Source: Myxocyprinus asiaticus (Eukaryota; Chordata; Actinopteri; Cypriniformes; Catostomidae). From it: 64,000 nucleotides of DNA. The number at the start of each line of letters is the position of its first letter. Position 1 is the stretch's first letter. The DNA is taken from assembly GCF_019703515.2 (NCBI RefSeq), contig NC_059385.1, positions 27,942,001 to 28,006,000 on the forward strand, read 5' to 3'. This document shows, piece by piece, positions 49,920-62,400 of this stretch. Both the position numbers and the translations under genes were made by a program. The notes beneath the pieces are model-generated. The model had not been told where the DNA came from, did not search any database, and was given only the letters and a program-made list of their open reading frames with translations.

Positions 49920-51097
49920 TCAAAAGGGAGAGAGAAATCAGGGGAATGCAGAAGCGGCCCACCACAAAGTGCAGCTTTTACCTGCGTGAAAGCTTGTTGG
50001 CACAACTCCATCCACTGGACCGGGTCTGGGGCTCCCTTTTTAATGAGATCAGTCAGCGGGCTGGTGACGTTGGAAAAATTAGGCACAAACCTTCAACAGT
50101 AGCCAGGCAGTCTCAGAAACTGTCTCACCTCCTTTTTGGTCTTGGGTCTTGGGCAGGTCGCGATCACTGCGGTTTTATCAATTTAAGGTCGCACCTGCCC
50201 TTGACCCAAGTGGAACCCCAGATACCGTACCTCCACCCATCCAATTGCACATTTCTTCGGGTTAGCTGTGAGCCCCGCTCATCGCAGCAACCTCAGAACC
50301 GCCCCCAGATGCTGTATGCATATGCCGCTGCCAATCATTACTGTAAATAACGATATCATCCAAATAAGCTGCGGCATACGCAGCGTGTGGTCTGAGGATT
50401 CGGTCCATAAGCCGCTGAAATGTGGCCAGGTCACCAAACAAACAGAATGGAAGGGTCACAAATTGGTGTAATCCAAATGGTGTGGGGAAGGCCTTTTTTC
50501 ACGGGACATCAGTGTTATGGGGATCTGCCAATATTCCTTTGTCAAATCCAGTGTCGAATAAAGCGAGCCGAGCCCAACCGATTGAGCAGTTCATCAATAC
50601 GAGGCATTGGATACACGTCAAATTTAGACACCGCGTTGACCTTTCTATAATCCACACAGAACTGGACAGAGCCATCGCTCTTAGATACCAGAACCACCGG
50701 GCTGGCCCTATCACTGTGGGATTCTTCTATCACGCCCATATCGAGCATGACCTTTAATTCTTCCTGTACTACTTGTTTCTTGTGTTCGGTTAAGCGGTAG
50801 GGACGACTACATACCACTACCCCGGGGGTTGTCTCGATGTGGTGTTTTATGAGATTAGTGTGGCGAGAACACGTCAGATAAATTATTTTGCAGCCTAGCA
50901 ACCTCCGTACATTGTGACGGCGAGAGGTGGTCGCCACAAGGGACCGGGGTGAACTGATTGGCTTTTAGACTCACCTCCGGGCTGAGCTCCTCCCTCTCCG
51001 GAACTACCATCGCCAAGGATACGGGGACCACCTCTCTCCATGGTTTTAGTAGGTTGAGGTGGTAAATTTGATGAGCCCTGCCCCTATCCATACGCAC
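49920..51097 (-). pseudogene. gypsy reverse transcriptase region, frame-broken
   Basis: Minus-strand pieces carry a pol N-terminal segment (51097-50855, HQIYHLNLLKPW), the palm start (50937-50542, with GVIEESHSDRASPVVLVSKS and FCVDYRKVN) and the catalytic YLDD box (in 50459-50262). Frame changes separate them, for example near 50540 and 50465, and in-frame stops are present. No active polymerase can be made. Confidence 0.85.
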
Positions 51098-51890
51098 TAC
51101 CTCATAATCAACTTCCCCAACGAACGGGAACGGGATAGGTAGGAAAGAAGGAGGGGAGGGGGAGGGATGACAGGGAGAGAGAGAGAGAGAGGCTCGCCAG
51201 CCCCCAGGTATGCCGCTAAATGGTCCTCCTTCAACTGCACTGCTTCATCCAGCGATGCCAGTCGGTGGCACTGGACCCACTTCGCAGTTCCTTTCGGTAG
51301 TTTGGCGATGAATTGTTCCAGTACCACGAGATTAATGATGCCCCCGACATTGCTGGGCTCCTCGGCCAGCACCCACCGCCAGCAGGCGTCACGGAGCTGT
51401 TGAACGAAGACAAATGGGCGGCTGACTTCTCTCAGCATCAGGGTTCGGAACCGCCGGCGATGCTCTTCGGGACTGCGGCCGACCCGCTGCAGGATGGCTT
51501 TCTTCAGCCCAGGGTACCTCAGGAGGTTGTCGACCGGGAGTTGTTGGGCTGTGAGTTGGGCCTTCCCAGTTAGCAGCGGTAGGAGGTGGACTGCCCATTG
51601 CGCCTGTGGCCATTCCAGAGCCGTGCACTCGAAGAGCTCCAAAAAGGCCTCCTCTTGCGCCACCATCTTCGCTAGCGTCACATGGGGGTTCGCTGCTGCC
51701 GGGGTCGTGGCTTGCATCACCCTTAGTGTACCAAGCTCCGCAATGCCCCTCAGACCTCCTCTTGGTCTCGAAGGAGCGCCTCGAAACGCTGTTGATGCTC
51801 CGCCCGCAGATGCATGAGGGCCTGGTGTTGCGCCTGGTGGATGCTGGCGAGGGATCGAAACACTTCCTCCAGTGGTGAAGACAACTCCAT
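51097..51890 (-). pseudogene. gypsy gag region
   Basis: A probable gag start lies near 51890 (MELSSPLEEVFRSLASIHQA) with a Gln-rich helical segment. The frame changes at about 51760 and continues to 51097 with capsid-type helices (AQWAVHLLPLLTGKAQ, then SPEEHRRRFR). No zinc knuckle follows; pol begins at once. Confidence 0.75.
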
Positions 51891-51908
51891 AGCAGCGTAC
51901 CTCCCTCC

Positions 51909-51930
51909 TTCTCCCGGGTTTTGGCACAAG
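51909..51930 (-). promoter_or_regulatory. gypsy primer-binding site
   Basis: Directly after the 5' LTR, the minus strand reads CTTGTGCCAAAACCCGGGAG, close to the TGGTGCCGAAACCCGGGA-type tRNA primer site of vertebrate gypsy elements. Confidence 0.55.
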
Positions 51931-52309
51931 TGTAACAAAGGTTCAGGTTGGTCAGATAAAGGAGGAAGCAGGAACCAGTTTCCACAGTTCACATGAGTCC
52001 ATTTTATTCACAAATAACCAGCAATCGCTGTACAGCTTCACTCAAAACCTAAGACAGCTTTTCAGCGTCACTCAAATAAACAGTCTGCTTTTCAGCTTCA
52101 CACAACACAAGACTCTCCCTCAGGGAACAGACACGAAGACTCTGGTCTGTCTGACTCTCTCCTCTCTCTGTGAACTGGCCATCTTTTTATCTACCCCAAC
52201 TCTCACTGTGAACATAGAGATGGTAATTAGTCACAATTCATCTCAGGTGGATGTCCTTACCGCTTTCTCTCTCCCCAGACGGGCGCTCAACCACACCCTC
52301 AACTCCACA
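51931..52309 (-). repeat. 5' LTR of the gypsy element
   Basis: Same length (379 bp) and ends as the partner at 49130-49508. As the upstream LTR in minus-strand orientation it would have held the promoter. Confidence 0.9.
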
Positions 52310-52314
52310 TTACG

Positions 52315-54394
52315 GTATAGGGACTATGAACTCTTTGAATTTGTCTTGTGTATTTTTTAAGTTACGGTACTTTTTTTTTGCATTTGTATAGAGAAATATA
52401 CAGTGATAATTCAATGGAAAAGAAAGGAAGCTTTTCAACTGGACCTTTTTCAATGCAATGGTATAAAGAATAAACAGTTTTTTAAAAGTTGTTTGATTGC
52501 CATATAAAGTCTGTGTTGTCCGTTAATGTAAAACATCAAGGTTTTTACTTGATATATGCATTTTAGATAAAGATTTGTTCTTTATCTTTTTTGGCTGGCC
52601 TAAATTTAGCATAATTGTCTTCATGCCATTTTTTTTTTTAAATAGTGAGCTCTATTGTTGACCTGTTCAAATACATTTATTTTGTGATTAAAAAGATTAA
52701 TTGCTAATAAGAAATATAAAGACCAACTAAATAATGCTAATGCTAACCAAAATGCTATCCTTAATACAGAAGCAAAATTGAGAAATAAAATATAATGAAT
52801 GAAAAATGTAAGCAAACATGCTTCTTGTGAATTATGGAAAAAGCTCATACCTCATAATAAAAACTGAAATAACATTCACTTATAAGCTGAATAATTCCAA
52901 CAATTTATTCAAAGGCAAAAACAGATCACATGTATAACATTTTGATCATTTATTTTATTGTAATGCATCAGAAAATGACAAGACCACTGATGACACACCA
53001 GAATGATCAAGTATTACACACATTTCAGTAATCAGAAGTGCTAAAATAGTCGAAGATAAATACAAAAGACCATTGCAGGTGAGTAAAAAACAAAATACTT
53101 CAACTGGTTAATACAAAACAATACACTGGAGAAGGATGCTTGAATCCTATCTATTCAGAAAAGGTTAACTTTTCTCATTACCAAAAAAACACTGTTAACC
53201 ATCAATAGATTCATTGTTCTAGCTCATTTTCTGTTTTGTTTCTCTATATTAAACTATTTTAAGTGTAGACAATGTGGTACGGTATAACACCTGAAAAAAT
53301 CTTTCATGAAAAACATTTGGTTGTGAAAAGTAACAGCAAGATTTACAATAATTGACTGTTCCATTCACTTGCAGTAGCAAACCTAAAGTGTCCATTAATG
53401 AATATATAGGCCTCCTTCAAATAGAATAATAAAGAAAAAATATCATGGAGTGTATGTCAAACAATTATGATTTTATACGTTTAAACTCTTTAATATGCTT
53501 ATATTCTTCCTGCTACATATGGCGACCCACCACGGCAATTAAACATTACATCTCTTGACCGAATTCCACATCTCTGGCAGTAATTTTATACTTTGGTACA
53601 GATGGCAGGTGGAAGCTATATCTTCACCTATAGACTACTGCCTCAATGAGTATACACAATGGTAAAAATAAAAATTACAAACATTATATGAAACGGATAG
53701 CCAGTGTGAAAAAAACTAAAAACTTTGTGTTAACATAACTCATGTCAACTAATAAATCTCTTAAGCCATTTTAAGTCTGTCATGCACAAGCATGGAATGA
53801 TGGCATTATCAATTTGGTGTGATGACAATTTTCAAAAAAGAGGGGAGCACCTCAAAACTCATAAGTATCATCAGCAAATGAATTTACAGATAAACAGAAA
53901 CCAATAAAATACATTATAAAGTGGTTTTGATGTAGTGATAGTTCACATTTTTTCTATATTTTACGATATTTGGTAAGAGTAAAAAGCAACAACATGGTTT
54001 GACAATGAATAACAATGTTTTGACTGTTATGTGAAAACTCTTAATGCTACATGACTAACATAAATAAGCACTAGACAATTCTAAAGCTAATTTAAATGGA
54101 TATAAACAGTTTTGTGTTGACGTAAGGAGTTAATAGTTGAATAACTATCACAGTATAGACTGTTTGATTTGTTTAAATGAATAACAATGAAATAGTTAGT
54201 TCATGTGTCCATGAATCGTTCATCTCTTAGAGCTGTAATTGAACTGAAACAACTCAACAATTCTGACCTGAATTGCTTATGTCCAAAACGTTGATCAGTA
54301 ACTCCCATTCAATCACTGGGATGCTTTCAGTAATGTTTCTGTATGTGTGATAATAGTATTTGTCTCTGAAAGGAAATTTTGAGGGCCTCAACAA
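52315..54394. other. AT-rich stretch, partly 3' UTR of the BEN gene
   Basis: No coding exon seen. The minus strand directly after the BEN-gene stop (below 54395) is probably its 3' UTR. Several minus-strand AATAAA-type signals occur (plus-strand TTTATT near 52903 and 52946), but none can be chosen by eye. Confidence 0.4.
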
Positions 54395-56415
54395 TTACAT
54401 ATATGAAGGGTCGTTTTTGCCTGAAGGTTCATCACAGAAAATAAAGGACTCTTGAGAAGACTCTTGCTTCTTTTTCTGGCCAATTCTAAGCCGACATTTA
54501 TTAATGCAGGCTTTCTTCAGCTTAGATGATTCCACGGGTGTCCATCCGTCAATAGTAGAACAACGTAGAACATATGCTGCGAGGAAAAAATTTAATACAT
54601 TTTAATTTCAGAACTGTAGGAAACACAAACTGGATTATGAAGTCTCTTAGACTAACCATGGTTACAAGATTGAGCCGGGCAATACATCAAATATTCACAA
54701 TATATTTGCGATGATTTTGTGAGAGATATACAATTAAAAGAACATCTTTTTTTTGCAATTTATTTTGGTCATTACGTTTTCTAAAGATTCATTTGACAAG
54801 ATTTACAATCCTTCCTTGTGTCGTGACTTACAAGTATTAGATGGCAGGCATCAGTGGCAAATCTTTCGTTAAAGTAGGTACGTTTCATTCATTCCCGTGA
54901 ATTAGTAACCTTCCGAGCTCAATATTTCATTTGCGACGTCACTAAAATATGTTCATTAAATGTTAAAGTCACTGTGTGGCAGCTTCACGTAATTTTCACA
55001 TATGAAAATGTTTTAGTTAAAATATAGTATATGTAGGTATTCAGAATATGGCTATAAATAGTTTTTAACCAGATTACTTTGTTTTACTATAAATAATTGT
55101 TTTAGATGTAATTAGATGTGCTGATTAATTAATCAAATTAATTGCAATTACCGCATATCAAATTTTGCAGAGGCCCCCAAATAAAAATAGTTCATTAAAA
55201 AAAATTTTTTTTTTTTTAAATTACATTTAAATTATTTTAAAACTAACATATAAATATAACATACAATAAATATATTAATTCAGATAATTAAAATGCATTA
55301 CATTACTGTGGCAGACGATTAAAGCACTGATTAGACAAAAAGTGGCTTTAGAAGGCAATATATTGTTTATTTCCAAATTATTAAACACAAGCCTTTCATT
55401 GGCCTGCAATCCCAACCAATCCTTTTTGCAATTATATTTGTCAGTCTGTCCGATATAGATTTATTATAAGGGCTTATCTAAGGATGTGTCAATGTACATA
55501 TTTGTCAGATGGACACTTTTGGAGTGTCAAACTTTGGTTGCATTGTGTCATAAACATAGCATTTTTAGGTTGCTGTGTCAAGTTAAATGTAATTTGAAAC
55601 TTAGAAAAAAAAAAGAAAAAAAAAAAAAACGTCTGGAGACCCCTGCTTTTGGAGTTGCCTCCCTGTGTGGTTTGTTGTCTATACAGTTGCATGTTGCCTG
55701 GTCGGCTGGAGTTGCGCTTACTGTCCCCTGTTGACTGAGACTTGTAAAAACATGAAGGTAAACATTCCTTATTATGATCTGAGGGCATAACTGCGTAAAC
55801 TTTTTTAATGCATTATTTTTTTATAATAATTATCGCACTGAATTTATGCTTTAAATCGGCAGCCCTAGTGTGTGCGTGCGTGTGCATGTAAATATATATG
55901 CTGTATATAAATACATATTTCTTTCCATAAGAGCAAAATCTGTACATTATTCCAAACTTCTGGCTGCCAGTGTATATATATATTAGTATATAAACATAAT
56001 ATATATGTATACTGTGTATTCATGCAGACTTCCAGATTTGATTTTGATTAGCTTTAGAATCTGATCATTATACAGGGAACTTTCTGACCAGGTACATTAC
56101 AAAAATATTAATTTTACAAATTATATTTAATCATTTGTTTATCATCATTTTGGTCACATGTATTACATCATTAAATATGTTAATCTCGTTAAGAATACTG
56201 GCAGCTCAGAAGTTGTGTGCATATTAACGTGTGTAGAGTCAAACAGTTTCTTTACCGCATCCATGCTATGCTTAGTTGGAATTAAATGTACATTTTATGT
56301 TGTTTTTCCACAGGATGCTAGAGACATTACTCAATGTCAAATGGATCTTGCCTTTTTATCTCATTATCAAAAATACTGAAAAATATTGAGACAATTTTGA
56401 GATAATTATTTTATT

Positions 56416-56464
<49 letters not shown>

Positions 56465-57874
56465 GTGAGAGGTCCTTTTTTGGCTGCATCACCATCTGAA
56501 ATTCCATGAGAAATTCATAAAACTGGGCCGTCCAATTTAAAATACTTACACATAATTCCATCGACTCTTCTTCTGTCTAAGATTTTCTTGCCATCAGGTA
56601 CTTTTCCTCTCTTGCCAAAAGCGACCGCTCCGTTGAGGTCCTCCTCACTAAAGAAGTGTTCAAACAGCAGGTGAAAGAGTCTCATGCTGTCCTGTCTCGA
56701 CTCCTGCAGCATGGAAGCCAGTTTGTAGTGGGGCAGGTAGAGTCCACTTCCTGGAAACAGTTCCTGCTCGCCCATTCGGGCTGGATTGGACAGAGGCATC
56801 TGCGTTCTCTCGTGAAACACGAGAACTCGATCAATGACTGTCTGCAGGTTTTGTAGAGTTATAGTATCTGCATAAACAATGAGACAGAAATGAAAATGTT
56901 TACCTAATGACATAACTACTGGTACATCAATCATCAGTCACAATGACATTTATTTTATACTGTTCTATCTTTGAGGTTGAATTTGTTATTGATGTTTTAT
57001 CGGTCTGCTAGCTCACCTATGCTTGTTATAAACTCTTCCAGGTGTTTTCTCTCTTCAAAATACCTCTCATTGTTTGGACTGAGGTCTGATTGGCAGAACT
57101 CCTCTGAGTTTTGTGCGGCTGGTAACAGATGTTCTGTAATACATCAAATAAGCAATTTAAGGAGGATAAACTCTTCCCTCATCAGTACTCTATTGCAACA
57201 GCCAGAAACAAAATACATTATGCATCAAACAAAATGCATTTCTCCACACAACATCACAGTGACTGTGAAAGACTGGTGTGTATTTCAATTCACACAACTG
57301 CCAAGTCCACAGACAATAAAGCCACTTTCAACAGAGAAATTTTATTTTATTTGCAATGATGCAAAGTTTCTTCCAAATTCATTTGCCTCATGCAAATGCA
57401 TCCATTATAAATATAGTTATACAGGGAAATTCTTGTAGCGTACCACACCACAGCTATTAATACATTATTAGAGTGAATCTCATTCAATCTTTCTAGGCCC
57501 TCCACCCTCATTACTCAAACAGCATAATTTATTGTATTACAGTAAAATTATAGTAAAATGACTATTCTATAATTGTTATTATTTTTACAATTATTTTGAA
57601 CATCAGAAATGTAAGATTCTAATTTCCTTATATTTATATTACAGTACTGAGTTTATTTTTTAGCATATAGCATTTATTCTCGGAATGCAAAAATTATTAA
57701 TGGTTCTACAATAATTCTTTCTTTTGATTTTGGGGTGAAATGTGGCCTGGATGACCTATGATAGGTTTTGTGAGATTCACCCATTAAAACATATTATAAT
57801 ATTACAAAGACATTTCAAAGTTCTTGCACAAACAACTAACCATGCAGGGCTTTCAAAATCGCAGCATAATCCAT
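54395..57874 (-). CDS. small BEN-domain protein, complete (216 residues)
   Basis: Four coding exons, all with GT-AG sites and matching phase: 57841-57874 (start MDYAAILKALH), 57017-57133, 56550-56867 and 54395-54576 (stop TAA 54395-54397). The summed coding length is 651 bases. Residues 30-75 are helical and charged. Residues about 85-190 form a BEN domain (LFPGSGLYLPHYKLASML, LLFEHFFSEEDLNGAV, ILDRRRVDGIMSYVL, LKKACINKCRLR). The tail is Lys/Ser-rich and acidic. BEN domains bind DNA and recruit repressors, so a nuclear regulator is inferred. The start is supported by an in-frame TAA upstream in the spliced 5' UTR. I cannot assign it to a named BEND gene. Confidence 0.88.
55112..55868. repeat. 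hAT-type non-autonomous element, third copy
   Basis: It opens near GTGCTGATTAATTAATCAAA, shares AGAGGCCCCCAAATAAAA and TTACTGTCCCCTGTTGACTG with the copy at 800-2620, and closes CGGCAGCCCTA as the 16501-18856 element does. It lies in the last intron of the BEN gene. Confidence 0.65.
55918..55972. repeat. solitary end of the 6.6-kb Tc1 family
   Basis: AGCAAAATCTGTACATTATT then TGGCTGCCAGTGTA matches the terminus at 7820-7869. It is followed by a TA-rich tract. Confidence 0.85.
56428..56461. repeat. (TA)n-(GA)n microsatellite
   Basis: A TA tract passes directly into a GA tract about 90 bases beyond the donor of BEN exon 3, in the intron. Confidence 0.85.
57134..57838. other. first coding intron of the BEN gene
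   Basis: Intron with no recognised repeat or regulatory element. It ends in a clean acceptor (TATTACAG) at 57134. Confidence 0.6.
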
Positions 57875-58061
57875 CTTCTCATGTGGACCTGTAAACAGAA
57901 TAAAATTATAGTTTGTCCTCAAAAAGGAATTATTAATATTCTCTGTTAAATTATGAGCATTTTAATGCTTGCTTATAATAAATGATAAAATAATTCAACA
58001 GCATTACATCTACTGATATCCATTTCCCTCTCAATAAAGAGAGAGTGTCGAGAACACTCAC

Positions 58062-58135
58062 CTGTTATTTTCGTTCTGTATATTTGGAGTTAAAGCAATA
58101 ACAGCACCATCCATTTCCATCTTGAGAGAAATTTC
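58062..58135 (-). other. 5' UTR exon of the BEN gene with a short upstream ORF
   Basis: The exon ends AATAACAG followed by a strong GTGAGT donor (exon end 58062). An ATG at 58120 opens an upstream ORF (MEMDGAVIALTPN) that runs across the splice and stops at TGA soon after entering the next exon (57888), before the main ATG at 57874. The exon's 5' limit is not known. The uORF could reduce main-frame translation. Confidence 0.6.
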
Positions 58136-58139
58136 AAAT

Positions 58140-59451
58140 ATCCCCAGAGTGACTTGGGAAAACAGCTTAATTATTTATTGCAGACAATCTTACTAAGACT
58201 AAATAACTAGCTGTGTGACGTTCAATTCATTCATGATGCTATGTAGAGAGCTAATGATGTCCAAGTTATTATGTAACCCTTATTGGAGACACATGTGGGT
58301 GTGGAGCATATATTAGTATTGAGAGAATAAAATCAGTTCAAATCACCAATATAAAATACAATCCTCTGGACCAGGTCAACCATTACACACCCAATCTAGG
58401 TTCATATACGGGGGGTTAAGAAATTACACAGACCAGTGATTAAGAATTGTAACAAGAACAGCCAGCTTTTATTAAGATGACAAGTCTTCAACTCCTTCTC
58501 TGAAGAAGTAACTCACAACAGGATATATATGAGGTAAGTAATGCAATAATTAAGCGAATGAATGAATGAAAAAATAAATAGAGACAGAACACAGAAATTC
58601 AATAAATATTCCATTAAAATATTAATAAATATTGAAATAAATGGTTTTTAAATAAGATATAAACAAATATATACACAATAAGATAATAAACAAACAATTA
58701 CACAATACTTCCGTGTTATATTTTCCTTTCTTCTTTCAAGGTTAAAATCAGTTTATTTTCAATTCAAGGGCCCTTTTTACTTTTTATGTTGCAACCATGT
58801 ATTTTGTTCTCTTCCAGTCACTTTTACTAGATTTGAATAGTCTCGGTTTGATTCACGTCTCTGTGCATGATCCTGTATCTGCTTATCTGTGATCCATGCT
58901 ATGTACTGCAGATGAAGGTGGTCTTGATCTCTCATTCAGTTTAATGGGAGTTGTAGTCCATTTGCGTCGATACCACATTAACACACTAGAAGGAGTTGTA
59001 GTTCATTGGGTTGGCTTCTTTGTATCCGGTTTCTCCCGTCAGAGTTTTCGATTCAATCATGCATCAATTTAGTCATAAAAAAAAAAACAACAACTGGAGT
59101 CTTCACAACTAACTGCAGTTCAACACAACTAACAATAATCAGTTCAGGTTCTCCTTTTCATCAAAATAATCTTTGAATCTTCCCGTGTTTCTCATAGTGA
59201 TCTCTTAAACTCCTTTGACTGATTATATTCAAAATCTAACTGTCAGTCATCAACAGAAAAATATTTAAATTATGCGTTCTAGGTGCATGCGTACCATAGT
59301 ATGTGCAAAAGTTATTCTAAATAGATCGGAGAGAGAGATGGATGCTCAGTAATTCAATACTGCAATTCATATTTATATTATTGACATTAGTAATACAGGA
59401 TTTAACAGGGGTTACATTCTCTGCTTCTGAATCTTCATGTGTCTCTGCATG
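58140..59451. other. upstream region of the BEN gene
   Basis: No coding sequence recognised. It should contain the BEN-gene promoter; two ZNF143-like motifs occur at 58941-59004. Confidence 0.4.
58941..59004 (-). promoter_or_regulatory. two ZNF143-like motifs
   Basis: On minus, GGACTACAACTCCCATTAA (58941-58959) and GAACTACAACTCCT (58991-59004) match the ACTACAnnTCCCA core, fully in the first case. They lie about 0.8 kb upstream of the BEN 5' UTR exon and may belong to its promoter or to an unseen repeat. Confidence 0.35.
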
Positions 59452-62400
59452 TTTTTTTTTATTTTTTATTTTTTTATTGATTCACATATATGTAACTCAT
59501 AAGACAAAACATATATACATAGAATCAAACTTAAACCCAACTATTACCCCTCCCAATCCCACCCTAACCCCAACAACAAAGCAAATGACAAGACACACAC
59601 ATGCACAAAAAAATAAAAAACAAATAAACAGATAAACACAACAATAATTAAACATCCACAAATAACAAATACACGCCCCATTTCTCCACGAACACTTTAT
59701 ACCTCCCCGTTCCTCTGAATGTAACTTCCTCAAAGGCCGCCACCCTTCCCATCTCCGAGAACCACTCCTGAAAAGAGGGCGCTCCAGCCAACCTCCAGCC
59801 CCTCAAAATGATCTGCCTGGCAATCATGACACTGGTTAAGACCCAACTCTTTATGTGTCTACTTTCAGTGCCAATGACCACCCCATCACCCAAGATACAG
59901 AGTCTGGGGCAGAATGATACCTGAATGTCTAACACATCGCACACCAGACTCTGCACCTTTAACCAAAACTTTTGTATTTCAACACACCCCTAAAAGACAT
60001 GGGTTATATCTCCGTCCTCTGATTGGCATCGCCAGCAGGTGGGTGTGTCTTTAAGACCAAGCCTATACAATTTAGAGGGGGTCCAATAGAACCGATGTAA
60101 AATCTTGAATTGTATAAGGCGCACCCATGCATCTCTAGATGCAGTTTTTATGTTTTTTTAAAATCCTAGCCCATTCTCCCTCCTCCAATTCCACGTTTAA
60201 ATCTTTCTCCCATAATCTCTTGAGAGTGGTTGAGACTCCATCCCCCAGACTCTGAATTAGCAGGGAGTAATACACTGATGCCCCATGACCTTTTCCAAAA
60301 GCAGAAAACACCTCTCCTAGAGTATCTGCTGCTTTTGGGGGGTGTATGCTATTCCCAAAAATAGTACAGAGCAAGTGTTGTAGCTGAAGATACCTAAAAA
60401 ACTGAGATCTCAAAATACTGAACCAAATTTTCAAAGGATCTCATCACACCACTCTCATAAAGATCACAGAGTGTATTAACCCCCCTCACAATCCAATCTG
60501 ACCAACAAAAAGGGGACTTATTAAAGCACAGTTTGGGGTTTAGCCATAGGCTTGAGGCAACATTTAGACAAATATCTGAATTAAACACTCAGGACACTTG
60601 CAAATGTGAAATAACGGGGTGTGATTTAACTTCTCTGGTTAGACTGACAAAAGATTTGCAATGGCAAAATAGGGGCAAGAACTTCTTGTTCAATGCAGAA
60701 CCAGGGAGGGGCTCTTTCAGGTGGAGACCAAATGCATAATAATAAAACAAAATCTTGGGTAGGCCTAGCCCACCTTTGTCAATCGGCCTATGCAACATAC
60801 TAAAATGTAATCTGGGGCGTTTACCACTCCAAATAAAAGACTTCGCTATGCTCTCAAATTGCTTGAAATAAGAAAGGGGGACATCTACCGGGAGAGACTG
60901 TAGCAGGTAGTTAAATTATGGAATACAGTTCATTTTAATAACATTAACCTTCCCAAACATCGATAAATGCAATGAAGCCCACCTGTCTACAAAATCCTTT
61001 TTATTAAAGGGTAAGAATTAATTCTAACTAAATCAGACAAATTTGTTGGGAATAAAATAACAAAATATTTAATGTCCTGTTTGGGCCACTGGAAGGCGCC
61101 TGGCTGGAAGGCCGTTACTGGACAGTACGCTGTCAGAGCCAAAGCTTCAGATTTAGACCAGTTGACTTTGTATCCTGAGAATTTGGAAAAGGAATTAATA
61201 ATTCTGTGGAGGCAAGGCATAGATTTAGTGGGGTCAGAGACTAATAATAAAATATCATCTGCATAAAGCAGAAGCTTATGCGCCACGCCTCCTGCCACCA
61301 CCCCTGGAAAATGATCCTCCTTTCTTATCGTGGCTGCTAATGGTTCCAGGGCAAGACAGAACAATAATGGGGAAAGAGGGCAACCTTGCCGGGTGCCCCT
61401 ATTCAGAGTAAAATTATCTGAAATTAATCCATTTGTTTGTACCGCTGCTACTGTGTGTCTATAAAGTAACTTGATCCAACCAATAAACATACTCCCGAAC
61501 CCATATATTTCCAAAATCTTAAAAAGATAATCCCATTCTACCATATCAAATGCCTTTTCGGCATCAAGTGAGATGGCAGCGACTGGAGTCTGATCATTCG
61601 CCACTGACCACATGATATCGATGAAACGTCTAATGTTATCAGAAGAGCTACAACCCAGAATAAACCCCACCTGATCTATATGTATAAGAGATGTCATAAT
61701 TTAATCGGTTAGCCAAAATTTTTACATCTAGCTGGATTAGGGAAATTGGACGGTAACTCTTACACTCCCTTGGATCTTTGTCTTTTTTAAGAATCAGACT
61801 GATCCGGGCTTGCGTCATGGTTGGCGGAAGCTTTCCATTCTTTAATGATTCAGAATAAACTTCTAACAAAAGTGGAGCCAGTTCTGTAGCATAAGACCTA
61901 AAAAAATTCAGCAGCAAAGCCATCTGGCGCCAGAGCCTTGCCTGTAAGTAAGGCCTTAATTACCTCGTCAAGTTCCTCCAAGGTTATCTCAGAATCAAGA
62001 AAGTTTTTTTGCTCAGTCGTCAATTTAGGGAGTTCTAATGTTTCCACAAAATTTCTAATATCATCATCAGTAGATGAAGACGTGGAACTATAGAGATCAA
62101 GATAGAATTCTTTAAAGGCATTATTAATATCAATGGCCGAGGTAAAAATTTCACCACCAGCAGATTTCACTGAAGGAATGGTAGAAAAAGACTCTCTCTG
62201 CTTTATATATCTAGCCAAAAGCTTCCCTGCTTTGTCCCCTGACTCAAAATATGACTGTCTTGCCCTGAATAATCAAAACTCCACTTTCCGTGACAAAATA
62301 GTATTCTATCTGTATTTCAAACGGGTCAATTCTCTGAGACCATTAGACGACATTCGGCGCTTCAGCTCTGCCTTGGCACTTTTAATATTTCCTTCCAACT

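Larger units (their letters stand above)
49130..52309 (-). mobile_element. gypsy LTR retrotransposon, minus strand, integrase deleted
   Basis: Two 379-bp direct repeats (49130-49508 and 51931-52309) flank gag- and pol-type sequence read on the minus strand. The flanks are TTATG (49125-49129) and TTACG (52310-52314), a 5-bp duplication with one mismatch. At 3.18 kb the element is well short of the usual 5 kb or so: zinc-knuckle/protease sequence between gag and pol, and the entire integrase after RNase H, are missing. The reading frames are interrupted. It separates the BEN gene from the CCDC106-like exons. Confidence 0.92.

Noticed and set aside
51389..51985. Long open frames on both strands over the gag region
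   Set aside because: They are alternative frames of GC-rich gag DNA; only the frame with capsid-like helices was kept.
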